DNA of 64,000 nt from Chinchilla lanigera (Eukaryota > Chordata > Mammalia > Rodentia > Chinchillidae). A model generated the notes under the pieces. The model saw nothing but the letters and a program-made list of their open reading frames with translations. It was not told the origin of the DNA and made no database searches. The stretch covers positions 3,328,647-3,392,646 of the forward strand of contig NW_004955427.1 in NCBI RefSeq assembly GCF_000276665.1, written 5' to 3'. This document shows, one piece after another, positions 53,880 to 64,000 of the stretch (position 1 is its first letter; each line of letters begins with the position of its first letter). The translations under genes and the position numbers were made by a program.

Positions 53880-55362
53880 AATTTGAAATTTTATTAGTAC
53901 ATGCTTCAGTAATACAGTTTACAGTCATTCTGGGGAATGGTTACAGGTACATGCTGCAGCTGGTTTTCCTTCTTTTTTTTTAAAATTCTCTTTCCCCTTC
54001 CCTCCTCCTCCAATTCTCCTGTCTTATTTTTCATTCTTGTTGATATTACTAATCTTAGCTCATGCTATGGCGTATAATGTTTGCATGCATTGAGGCTATC
54101 AGGTTGCTGTGCATGGCGTATCTTTATTCTCCTTCTGTCCCCTTCTTTCTTCCTCCCCCCTTGCCCTGTCCCCTTGGCCCACTTCCCTATGGCAAGCGAT
54201 CCATCCCCTTGTCCCATCCGTCCATCCTTTGTTATTCCCTTTGTGTGTACTTTGTCTCACCCAAATGAGAGATACCACATAGTATTTAAGCTTATGTGTC
54301 TGGTTTATTTCAAAATTATATTTTTCAGGCGCATCCATTTTTCTATAAATGTCTCAAATTTGTCATTCCTTATAGCTGACTGGCATTCCACTATACATAG
54401 ATACCACATTTTCTTCATCCAGTTGTCTATTCATGGGTATATAGGCTGTTCCCAGGATTTGGCTATTTGAACCGTGCCGCTACAAACACTGGTATACGCG
54501 TGCCGCTGTAGTGCGATGTCTTAAACTCGTTGGGGAGGAGACCGAGCCGGGGGATGGCTGGGTCTCATGGAATTTCAGTTCTTTGAAAAATCTCCATGTG
54601 GATTTCCATCATGGTTGTGCTAGTTTATATCCTACCAACAATGAAAAAGTTGCCTTTCACCACAGTCATACCAGCGTTTGCTACGATTTAATTTCTTAAC
54701 GCTGGCTGTTCTTTCCAGAGTCAGGTGGATCTTAGTGTGGTTTTAATTTGCATCTCTGTACTGACCAGAGTTGCGGAACATGGTTTCATGTATTTGTTGG
54801 CCATTTGTATTTCTTTCTCCATGAAGTGTCTGTTCATTTCTCTTACCTCATGTCTTCACTGGATCTTTAATTTTAGGTGGTTTAGTTTTTTTGAGTTCTT
54901 TATATATTTCAGATAGTCCGCTGTCTCGGGAGTAGCTGGCAAAAATTTTGGGAAATTTAATTATTTTTGGAACTCAAAAAAATTAAACCACCTAAAATTA
55001 AAGATCCAGTGAAGACATGAGCTAAGAGAAATGAAGGCATTTCATGAGAAAGAAATACAAATGGCCAACAATATCATTGCACTACTAATTTCTATTAGTT
55101 CATTTAAAGGAACAGTTAGTGCTTATATGGTTTGATCAATTTTACATGCCTGTATCTGGGGATCTGAGTGACTATTCTGAAGATAACAATATGCAATGTA
55201 ATAACATTAATTTCCTATCATCTTGTTTTGAAATTCTATATCATTTTTGTTTATTCTCTTAAAAAATTCCCATTTTGTAGGTTGTCTCTTCACTCTATGA
55301 ATTGATTCTTTTGCTGTACAGAAGCTTTTTTGTCTGACACAATCCCATTCGTTGATTCTTGC
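53880..55362 (-). mobile_element. 5'-truncated L1, interrupted by an opposite-strand L1 piece
   Basis: Antisense L1 3'UTR and ORF2 C-terminus run from 53880 to about 54950 and resume at about 55264 (TTCCCATTTTGTAGGTTGTCTCTTCACTC) with the same phase of homology as 43975-44060. Confidence 0.85.
54955..55264 (+). mobile_element. Nested plus-strand L1 3' fragment
   Basis: 54985-55065 is the reverse complement of 54785-54890 (GATCCAGTGAAGACATGAG; AATACAAATGGCCAAC). 55090-55260 is sense L1 3'UTR (TTTCCTATCATCTTGTTTTGAAATTC). About 0.9 kb between ORF2 and 3'UTR is missing from this piece. Confidence 0.75.
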
Positions 55363-55367
55363 TGTTA

Positions 55368-55485
55368 TTGGTTGCACAACTGAGACTTGCTATGTAGTCC
55401 AGGTTGGTCTCAAACTCATGGTGATCCTCCTGCTTCAGCCTCTTTAGTGCTGGCATTACAGGCATGTGTCACCACACCCAGCTTA
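55368..55485 (-). mobile_element. B1 SINE
   Basis: GAGACTTGCTATGTAGTCCAGGTTGGTC...GTGCTGGCATTACAGGCATGTGTCACCACACCCAGCT; lacks one internal duplicate. Confidence 0.85.
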
Positions 55486-55489
55486 ATTG

Positions 55490-56750
55490 AGGTTCTTTTT
55501 GAAGAAAAGATTTCATGACAGTGTCATCAAGAACAACTTCCTATCTACAGTACCTTCCCTTGGAGGGCTGAGAGAATTTGTAGAAATTATATTAAAGTAA
55601 TGAGATATAATTATCTTTGGGGTTGGAAACTAGAAAATGGTGCTAAAATGAGAGACACAGAATATAAGGGAAGAAATCTTAGAGATGCTCAGTTCAACAC
55701 TCTGAAATTACTTTCATCCTTGTAATTCAGGTAGTTGTCTGACTTTATCTTTAGAGAATAATACAAGCCAGTGCTACTCTTCTGTAATGTCACTGAATTT
55801 CAAGGGGCTTTGAATTTGCCTTGTCTTCCTCTGGAGTGCAACGCTTCGTTCAGCACTTACTATCACCAGGCCCAAAGGCTGCATTCAAGGATTCGGTGAA
55901 GGGATCATCTTGGGAGAACACAAGTCCTGGCACAACCTCTTTTGCCCGCAAAATTGCGCTGGCATTGCAGCCAGACAAAGATGGGGGAACATTTCACGGC
56001 TAGTCGAGTGTGTCCTTCAGTGTGTCAGGCCCTCGTGCCCTCACCTGTGGAATGTTAGCACCTGTAGCATGCATGGATCGAATGATAACACACAAGTCAA
56101 ATACCTGGTATGAAAATTACACACTGTTCCTGGGGTACAAGACACTTTTCTGGTGATATGAAAGTTACTTTCCAACACTGATTCACCCCTTTAAAGTAGA
56201 AAGGAGAGGACGCTGGATGTAATGGAGGCCACTGAGAAGAAAAGATACATATAATTTGGAGGAGTGAGCAAAGACTGTTAAAAGGCACGAGCCTGGGGTG
56301 GCTCTTCAGAGAGGGCAGCCTGTCTGCACCCTGGCAAAGGCCTGTGTGGGAAAACGAGTGTCTTACCTGCCCCTGTATTAAAAAGGTCCGCCTCTGAGGA
56401 CGTTTGCACCTAGGGCAAACACTCCCTGAAGGACAAGTTCTTTGAAACATGCAGAAACATTTGCTTTGCTGATGTTTTGTGCAAATGAATGTTTAGCGAG
56501 TATATTTTACTTATTTTATTTCCTTCGTGTAACTCTGCACAGATCCATAATGTTCCTCCTACCACTGTTTTCCCAAGCCTACCTTTTAAGCCTGTCTGTA
56601 CCGCAGTCTTTTTGCAAAGCGGACGGTGCCGCCTCTGGTCTCGTCAGCCTCCAGCCTCCTGCACCGCACGTTTTATTGGAAGGGTATCCAAAGTTGCTGA
56701 CTTCACCGCAGTGATGGCAGTAGCATTTACATAAGTCTCTTTAGTTTATG
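55490..56750. other. Intergenic DNA, nothing recognised
   Basis: Unique-looking sequence without a supported exon or named repeat. Confidence 0.3.
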
Positions 56751-56754
56751 AACT

Positions 56755-56885
56755 GATTTCACAGGCAGGGTGTCGTTTACGCCTGTTAATAACCCTGAGC
56801 GGTGGGTTATTGCACCTCTGAGAATGCAGAAATCGAAGTTGACAGCAAATAACATCAGATCATGGCGAGGCTCACCTTATCTTTC
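56755..56885 (-). repeat. MIR SINE relic
   Basis: CACAGGCAGGGTGTCGTTTACGCCTGTTAATAACCCTGAGCGGTGGGTTATTGCACCTCTGAGAATGCAG suggests antisense MIR. Confidence 0.4.
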
Positions 56886-58465
56886 ATTAATTGTCTGCTT
56901 TGTCTGTTTTACAACATTGTGCTCTGTGCAGAGAAAAATCTTGTGCTGATCAGAGAGCCTTATGTGTACATTTTAAAAGTCTTAATTCTAGACAGTGTCT
57001 AAATCGCAGTAGTACTTTATGGAAAGTCTTGTGCATACGTCTGTATTAAAATGATCAGAAAAGGGAAATTGTTTTGGTAGTTGAGAAACTGCTGAGTATC
57101 AAAGAAAGAAAAAGGAGAAGGAAATATATTATTTAATACAAAAAGGGAGAACACTTGAGTTACCCAAACAAAGCATGATTTGAATAATGTCTATTACCCA
57201 CATGGGTCTGCAGTTTTGCTATTGAGATCCCCTGAAAGCTATTCTAGAACCTTGCTCAGCAGCTAATGGAAAAAATGGTTTAAAAAAGACTATTCTGCCA
57301 GTTCCTTCTGATTGTGAGATGTACTTTTTGTAATAAGGTGCTATTTAAAGTATGAGCTCTCATTTCTACAGCTGATTTTACTTAATTCTAAAGAAAGAGC
57401 ATTATGCAGTATACTTCGGTTAAATGTTATGGAACTATAATTTAGCCAAATAAAAATTATTTGAGTCCCACAAAGTCCATGAAATGTTGGCAAATATTTT
57501 TTGTTTTATCACAGAAGAAGCCTAGATATGAACAACAACAACAAAAAAAACTTTGTAACAATTCCAGTTCTCCTGCATAGCATTTGTTACCACTGAGAGT
57601 AAAGGGAGAGAGCGGATTCCACAGCGCTTTATGGTTATTTTGAAAGTTAAATTATCACTCTGGTTTGCACTGATGACTGAATGCTAACACTTCTTTACCT
57701 GAAGTGTAAGAGGCTACGGTGGAGAGTTATGGAAACTCCAGTGCATAATGCGTTCTTTCTTTTATCTTTATTTGACGTATTTACACATTTCCACACAGAT
57801 TAATACACAATTTATACATACCCATGGTCAACTTTATAGTAATATGACTCCTTTTTGAAAACACACCTAAATCTGTATATCCAAATGTAGCTTGTCCCTT
57901 TCAAAATGAAAGTGTATTTCTATATTACTGTGAGTTTTCAAGCTTTTTGGGTTTTACTTTTTGGGAACTGTTTGCTTTGTAGTGCTTTGATGGATGTTAA
58001 GTTTTGCTCCTTGGAGTGGGTTTGACTGCTGGTAACAGCTGGATGTCGACTGAAGCCAAGTGGATAGAGAGCAGTCTGAGCAACATTGTGGTGACACGAG
58101 CAATACACAGACGTTCCCGTTTCTTGGTTCTGTAGACTCTTTCGCAACGAGATGCCAGAACCAACTTTCTAAAACCGAGCCCCGCTGGAGACATTTCTGA
58201 TGCCAGCGCCTCTTCTTTGCACAGTCAAAGTCTTCAGTCTGAGCTCAGCTCTCCAGGTGCGCTTCCCGTGCCGCTGCCGCTAAGCTCGGTTACCGCACTG
58301 AACCTCCGGACTTTCAGCACTTGCGGGCTCCGTGCCTCCGCCGCGCCATTCCTCGTGCAATAGGATTTCTGCATTCCCGGTGACTTGTATTTATTACCCC
58401 TTATTCCAGGAAAGTTTCATTCTTGCTGAATTCTGCATCGTTCCAGCTGTACATCAATTGCTCTG
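56886..58465. other. Intergenic DNA, nothing recognised
   Basis: AT-rich with a GC-richer stretch at 58170-58370. No CpG-island promoter or gene can be supported. Confidence 0.3.
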
Positions 58466-58469
58466 AGCT

Positions 58470-58610
58470 TTCACAGTAGTCTGTGTTGCCTTCAACTAGA
58501 GTCTAAGCTTTTTGCCTTGGGTGCCTTTGTTTCGGTAGGACTAGCATTTAGCTGTGACTTCTACATGGTAAGTATTCAATACTATTTTCATTAGTGATTC
58601 CAAAGACAGT
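58470..58610 (+). repeat. L2 3' end relic
   Basis: CAACTAGAGTCTAAGCTTTTTGCC...ACATGGTAAGTATTCAATACTATT. Confidence 0.55.
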
Positions 58611-58694
58611 ATCAAAGGTGCTTACAAAGGAAGGTATTTTGAGTAACAGATGTGCCTTCCTAAGGATATTTCAATGATAATGTTCACTGAGTAT

Positions 58695-59041
58695 ATACCT
58701 TTGTTGTGGTTTAGAGCTAAAACGCTCCCCAGAAGACATACTGTTCATAGGGGGCTTCAGGGAGGCTGTTGGATTATGAGGGCCCCTTACCCATCAGCGG
58801 ATTCACCCACCAAGCAGCTCATAGCGAATGTGCTGTCAGGAGACGGGGCCGGCTGGAAGAGGTGGGTCACTGGGAGCACGAGCTGGAAGGGCACATCTGT
58901 TCCCGGCTGCTCACTTCTCTCTGTGCTTCCTGGCTGCCATGGGCTGAGCGGTTTTCCTTTGCCAGGCCCTTCTACCGTGCCATTTCTGCCTGGGACCAGG
59001 TGGACCATGGGCTGAAGCCTGTGAACCATGAGCCAAAATAA
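58695..59041 (+). mobile_element. ORR1-like MaLR LTR
   Basis: TTGTTGTGGTTTAGAGCTAAAACG start, GAGGTGGGTCACTGGGAGCACGAG, CTTCCTGGCTGCCATG, GTGAACCATGAGCCAAAATAAGCTTCTTC end; typical of rodent MaLR LTRs. Confidence 0.75.
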
Positions 59042-59154
59042 GCTTCTTCAATACTATATGTTCAAATATAAAATACATAGTCTACAAAGATGGAGAATTA
59101 AGTAATTAGAGATGGGGTTTATAATGTAAAACACCTTATATAGTACTCAAAAGG

Positions 59155-59310
59155 AGGCTGTCAGAGGCTGCGCATTGGGGCACATACCTGTAATCCCAGT
59201 GCTTGGAAGGCAGAAGCAAGAGAATCATGAGTTCGAGACCAACCTGAGCTACAGAGTGAGTGTCACAAAAATAAACAAACAAACAAGCAAGTAAATAAAT
59301 AAAAAAGAAA
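59155..59310 (+). mobile_element. B1 SINE
   Basis: GCATTGGGGCACATACCTGTAATCCCAGTGC...GAGTTCGAGACCAACCTGAGCTAC with an (AAAC/AAAT)n tail; one internal duplicate. Confidence 0.88.
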
Positions 59311-59319
59311 TATCTGCCA

Positions 59320-60700
59320 GACAAAGGTGTTTTCTATAATGTATCAAAAACCTATATGTGACTTTAATAAAAAATATCTGAAGAAGTGAATATTTGAATT
59401 AAATTGTCTTCTGCTAAATCTTTACTCCAAGTCCAGTAAAAGAAAACACTAAACGTGGTGGCGACGGTGGAAGTGAGACAGAGAGAAGTGGGAAGCGAGA
59501 CTGAGAGGAAGGGGAACACTCGGCAGGACTCTGACAGGCCCACATCCCCTGCCCTTCGAGTGTCTTCCGTACGTGGGAACCTCTGCTACCTAGAATCTTC
59601 TGAGAAGAAGATGGTCTTCACTCTCAGGTGTGTTAAGGAAAAGCACCACCTTAAGCTTGCCTCCATCCTCTCTCTAGGAGAAAGAGGGCTAGCCACAGTG
59701 GCTTGCAAGTAGGAGTTGCTTTGCTTGTTCTCCACAAAAAGATCTTGAGGAATCTAGCTGACTGCATATAACAATATTACAGTGAGGAACTGCTCCTGGC
59801 TTCATTTAATAACACCTCTGAGAACTGACCTCTCCTTGATCTGATTCAGGCAACGCCCTAGATTAATCACACCGTCATGTGGTACTGGATTCATTTGGTA
59901 GTCAGTCCAACAATAGAAAGAGTGAAAGATGTTCATGTGTACGAAAGGCGCAGGTATGAAACATAACTCTGTGTTGACTTTTTTTTACAAGAGTTTGAGA
60001 GCTGCACCGAGACTGGAGAAAGAGGCGAAGGCTGGGTGTTGGGGAGCTTTGTTTGCTGTTCAAAGGAGTTAGGATATGGCAGAAAGTGCTCTCCAGAAAT
60101 AACTCAGTCAGGGAACACGCAGAGTCATGTTCCAGTTTAGAAAGACCCGAAGGCTGTGCAGAGGATAGGCTGTGTTCTACAAAAAGCCTGGGGAGTGCAG
60201 GATTTCAAACCTGCTTTCCCACGGGATCATACAAGGCTGTTTGCATTACAATGTGGTCCAGGCCTGAGAATTCTTAACTCAGGGTTCCCGTGATAAACCA
60301 GGTGTCCGGTCTTCATGCCCTTGACAAATCTTATCACGGATCAGCCTTCTTCATGCTGACTTTGCCTCTCCGCTCCAGTCTGAGAATTACTGGCACTTGC
60401 CCCAGGTAATAAGAGGAAGGGAAGGGAACACAAGGTTTCTGTGGAGCCACATTACTCACTAAGGATGGGCCACATGCACTGTGAACGAGGTTAAATTTAT
60501 AAGTGTGGCTGAAACCCAACAAGTACGTTAGTGTAATTTTGTCCTCCCAACCCTTGGGTGACAATGACTCAGCTAATGGAGTACTTGGGCAGAATATCGA
60601 AGCAGTCTGGTTTATTACAGAGAAGACCCATGCCCATTACAACAGAGAAAAGATTTCAAGGAGGTTCTGAGATTTTCCGATTTCTCTACTGTTTTTCATG
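59320..60700. other. Intergenic DNA, nothing recognised
   Basis: ORF 59455-59712 and others have no domain or conserved context. Confidence 0.3.
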
Positions 60701-60704
60701 ACAT

Positions 60705-60890
60705 TATTATTATTATTATTATTAATTTTTATTATGCATGTTTCAGTACATAATGATTATATTCATGGTGAGTTGGTACATATACATAACATCTTATTTC
60801 TTTTCATGACCTCTTTCCATCCCTTCCCGACGACTCTTATTTAGCTTTCTAATTTATTTCTCTACCACAATAAGTTTTCTCTTTTCTTCA
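60705..60890 (-). mobile_element. (TTA)n and L1 3' end fragment
   Basis: (ATT)n at 60705-60728, then TTTTTATTATGCATGTTTCAGTACATAATG...GGTGAGTTGGTACATATACATAAC, an antisense L1 3'UTR. Confidence 0.7.
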
Positions 60891-61482
60891 GAAAATCTAT
60901 CCCTGTGTTTGTATTGCCCATAAATGTTTATTTTAAAAGGTTACCTAGGAACGAGGAAGCAGGATTTAGATAAAATAAGTTGTTGACAGCTGGCTGTTGG
61001 AAGACAATTTCAACAAACTATGTTGGTAGGGTCAGGCAGTCTCTGGTCTGGAAGTCGTCCTGAAGACCCAGTACCTCTGACTTGAATCACTGTTGCAATT
61101 CTAAGCAGAAATCACTTTCCGTGAGTGCAGGTACACACTGATCTCACTGTCTTTTGGCGAAGCCCTCTGGTAGCACTGCTTCCCAAGGTTCCACCTCCCC
61201 ACACAAAACAACTTTTACCTTTTTCTCAGAGTAGAGAAGGGGAACAAACCCTGAGGCTAAAGCCACAAGCACAGCGATCTTTGCAGCGAGCGCTAGGATG
61301 GGTGCCACGCATTTCGCAATCGTCACTTTGATGGAATTTACTGACTTGGGGAAATGGCTGCTCTGTCCCCTCTGAGCCCCAGTCTTTCCTTCCCTTTAAA
61401 ACCTACTTTTCCCATATGCAAAACACAGAGAGCCTGGTCTTTTCTAACAGTAACATCAAAGCCACTTGTTCATTCAGTTTCC
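60891..61482. other. Intergenic DNA, nothing recognised
   Basis: No gene or named repeat. Confidence 0.3.
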
Positions 61483-61800
61483 GACTTGGTTGGTACCTTG
61501 GGCTCCTGGCTGAGAAAGGGTGAGAAGAGTCTCTGGGATTATAGCTCCGGCGTGAACACTGTGAGGGGATTTTAAACAACTTGCTAAACTTTTAAGGAGT
61601 CTTTGAAAACTTATTCAGTCTCAGCCTCCCAATGCTCTACTTAAAAATCTGACTAAAGAGTTAATTTCTGAAAATGATAATTACATCTTTTGCAAATTTC
61701 TTGTCCATAATTTACAACAGTTCTAAAATAAGGTGACAAGTTATGGGTGAGCAGTAAAACTCACCCAGGAAACTTTTACAAAATGTTGTGGTTTAGGCCT
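61483..61800. repeat. Direct repeat copy A
   Basis: Co-linear with 62614-62930. Shared words include CTGGCTGAGA, GTGAGGGGATTTTAAACAACTTGC, AAACTTTTAAGGAG and TTTTGCAAATTT. Diverged with small indels. Confidence 0.8.
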
Positions 61801-61802
61801 CA

Positions 61803-62613
61803 GGTAAGACACTTAAGCCATTTGCAATGTGGAGAGCACCATACTCCACACTACCCTGAACTTCGGATTTAGGTTTGTTTTTTCATGAATTGAATTTTGG
61901 GAAGAAATCTAATTTTTTTTTCTGGTAAAACTCTACAGCTTTGGAAACGTCCAACTTTGTATCTTCTGGTAACATGAGATTCCCGGAATCTTCCTCAGGT
62001 ATTCTTTGGACTTTATGGACTTAATTTTTGTACTAAGGTGACTTTCCAAATTATCTTAGAGTAACAGATTGGTCACAATTCAAGATGAAGTCCTGGATAC
62101 TGTCTCTCTGTGCCGTCCCTCCTCTTCCCCTAGAGTGAGTGGATAGGCAGGTCTGGTCAAACACAGGAAGAGAAGATAGACCCGGTGGATGGAATCATTT
62201 CCTAGTGTTGCTAAGTCACAGCTTTTCACGGCTGCTGTGCATGTACCCATCCAGCCCTCTTTTGACCAAGGCCTTCCCTACCTCTTCACCTGCAACTATA
62301 GTGAAATAAACAAATGAAACAGATAAAACTGCCTCTGTGTGACTATGCCTCTGGTCACACCGTGCCTGTGAGCGACGTCTTCCTTGTCAACGGTCGTAGG
62401 AGAAGTTCTCCAGGGAGGCAAGTTCACACACACTCCACACTCTCAAAGCGGAGGGGGAGGGAAAGCTAGAACCTTTGGGTTAGGACTTGCTGGATCTCCA
62501 AAGCCACAGGAGGCAAAGGCACTCCCAAGAATCCTGGCAGTCTTAGGAGGGAGACCAAGAGCAAGCTCAAGTTCACAGCCATCAGGGCTGATTATGCACT
62601 TGATAACATTTAT
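61803..62613. other. Spacer between direct repeat copies
   Basis: No recognised feature. ORF 62384-62653 overlaps copy B and has no domain. Confidence 0.3.
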
Positions 62614-62930
62614 GACTTGGTGGGTGTCTCGGTCTCTGGCTGAGAGAGGGTGAGAAAAATCACCTGGGATTACAGCTGTGGTGCAACTATCAGTGAGGGG
62701 ATTTTAAACAACTTGCAAAGGTAAACTTTTAAGGAGACTTTTAAAACTTCCTTTGTCTCAGACTTCTGATACCCGAAGTCCAACCAAAGAGCGAAACTCT
62801 AAAATGGTAATTTTACCTTTTGCAAATTTTCTGTCCATAATTTAGGGTCCTAGCATGATCTGCCAAGTTGCTGGTGAGCACTACCACTCATCTGGAAGCT
62901 TTTAGAGAATAATAGTGTTTGGGCTTCATC
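62614..62930. repeat. Direct repeat copy B
   Basis: Second copy, same orientation, offset ~1.13 kb. The sequence after it (62931-63010) carries weak MER5-like words. Confidence 0.8.
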
Positions 62931-63805
62931 AAAGACTAATTAGAATTACTCCTAGATAGGGTGAAGGTTCCCAATAATTTAATGAAAAGCCAAGGGTGAA
63001 AACCATTGCATCAGAAGAAGGAAATCAGTATTTGGGAATGTTTCCCTCGCGCTACCTCTTGGGCCTAGTAATACAGAGGTGATGAGCGCCCCCAGTGAGA
63101 GGAACCGACAATGGCTACGGGGTCTGAAAAAGACTCAAGGAGGAAAAAAAGAGAGAATAAAGTCCAGGAAGGAAGGGAGGATGAACGTTTCAAGGACCAC
63201 GCCTGGTCAACAGGGTCTGTGCTACAGCGCACTCTCGTAATATTAACCTTCAAAACTGCGTATTTGAATTGGATGACAGGATTGCTATGGATGATCTTAC
63301 TGAGATCCATGGCAGTGAGGTCACAAAGGGCTGGGGCAGTAAGGAAATGAAGACAAATGGGTTGGGGGGTGAGGAATTCTATGAAATGATAGTCTTCAAG
63401 GAGGGCACAGGGCTGAGGAGTCTTTATCTGTTACTAAGTGATGGGTGATTTCTGAGTACATGTGGGTGCTAAGGGGAGTGAAATGGATGGAGCCCTGGGG
63501 GGCAGAGAGCATTCTGGGTGGAACACGGATCCTGAGATGCAGAGAGGAGGAGCGTGGGAGGGAGAAGGAGGAGAATGCGCCGCTGAAACAGAGGCCAGGG
63601 TGGTGAGCGTGGCGAGGGTGCTGGTGTGGGTGCAGCAGACGTTAGGCCTGCGAAGGGATGGCCTGTGAGGGGCCTTCCTGATGATGGGAGCTCACTGTGA
63701 AGGAGACGTAAGGCTGGTTTCAGGGCTTCTCAACCGTTTTCCTCCGAGGCCTGAGGAACTTCTGAAATAAAATGACAGCAAGAGCTTGGCTCATTTGCAT
63801 TTCTT
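62931..63805. other. Intergenic DNA, nothing certain
   Basis: Purine-rich. A reverse-strand CTCF-like word (AGCGCCCCCAGTGAG) lies at about 63084-63098 but is weak. Confidence 0.3.
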
Positions 63806-64000
63806 TCTTTTTTTTTTTTTTAAATTTTAAAGAGTAAAACAAGGATAACATAATAATAGGGGGGACTTAGCATATTACAGACAAAATGGTAGGAAATTAT
63901 CAATGGTTATCGTTTTACATATTGTTATCTACAAAATAGTTTCTCAGGAAAACAAATAGACAAATAATAGTGTGTTAGAGACAAGAGAGGTAGGAGATTA
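63806..64000 (-). mobile_element. L1 3' end, runs off window
   Basis: Poly-T, TTTTAAAGAGTAAAACAAGG, ACAAAATGGTAGGAAATTATCAATGG: antisense L1 3'UTR like those at 50808 and 37664. Confidence 0.85.

Noticed and set aside
53879..54470. Possible membrane protein ORFs at 54062-54470
   Set aside because: Antisense L1 3'UTR and ORF2 tail.

Overview
This is a mammalian nuclear genomic window, most likely from a rodent outside the mouse/rat group. The evidence is B1 SINEs with the tandem internal duplication, ID-type tRNA-derived SINEs, B1-ID composites, rodent-style MaLR/ORR1-like LTRs, L1 fragments, and a spliced vertebrate gene. A hystricognath or related lineage is possible, but the sequence alone does not settle the species. 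Almost every open reading frame is a chance ORF in intron, intergenic or repeat DNA.

One protein-coding gene is present: NFKBIZ (IkappaB-zeta, MAIL) on the + strand. Its coding exons 2-12 are all readable from 21528 to 28868 with consensus splice sites and preserved phase. From the internal ATG at 21539 they encode 609 residues with no frame break: an OCA-like N-terminal motif, a bipartite nuclear localisation signal, a Gln/Pro/Ser-rich transactivation region, and an ankyrin-repeat domain. The expected first coding exon and proximal promoter lie in or beside an 808-base assembly gap (19677-20484) inside a CpG island. About 18 kb upstream, a second CpG island at 1618-1960 holds two kappaB-like sites, a TATA-like box and a splice donor. 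It fits the distal alternative NFKBIZ promoter, whose transcripts would start translation at 21539. The 3'UTR begins with two hairpins, one a UAU-triloop hairpin of the Regnase-1 type, and carries three Pumilio motifs and two poly(A) signals.

Layout: 1-1617 minus-strand L1; 1618-1960 distal CpG promoter; 1961-18640 long first intron crowded with SINEs, MIRs, an old L1, a Tigger transposon and a 190-bp inverted repeat; 18641-20850 proximal CpG island with gap; 21528-29965 NFKBIZ exons and 3'UTR; 29966-64000 gene-poor, AT-rich downstream DNA. The downstream part holds several L1s (one nearly complete, 43013-48460), a 731-bp Tigger element, a decayed mariner-like transposase fragment, MLT1 and ORR1-like LTRs, MIR/L2/MER5 relics and a ~317-bp diverged direct repeat. 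It matches the gene-poor tract downstream of NFKBIZ in other mammals.

I found no previously undescribed biological system, no CRISPR, no operon and no intact transposon gene. The points most worth a second look are the distal kappaB-bearing promoter with an L1 at its edge, the 3'UTR control hairpins, the long inverted repeat at 7928-9190, the nested and possibly 5'UTR-ORF2-joined L1 copies, and two exon-like GC-rich islands at 38.7-39.3 kb.
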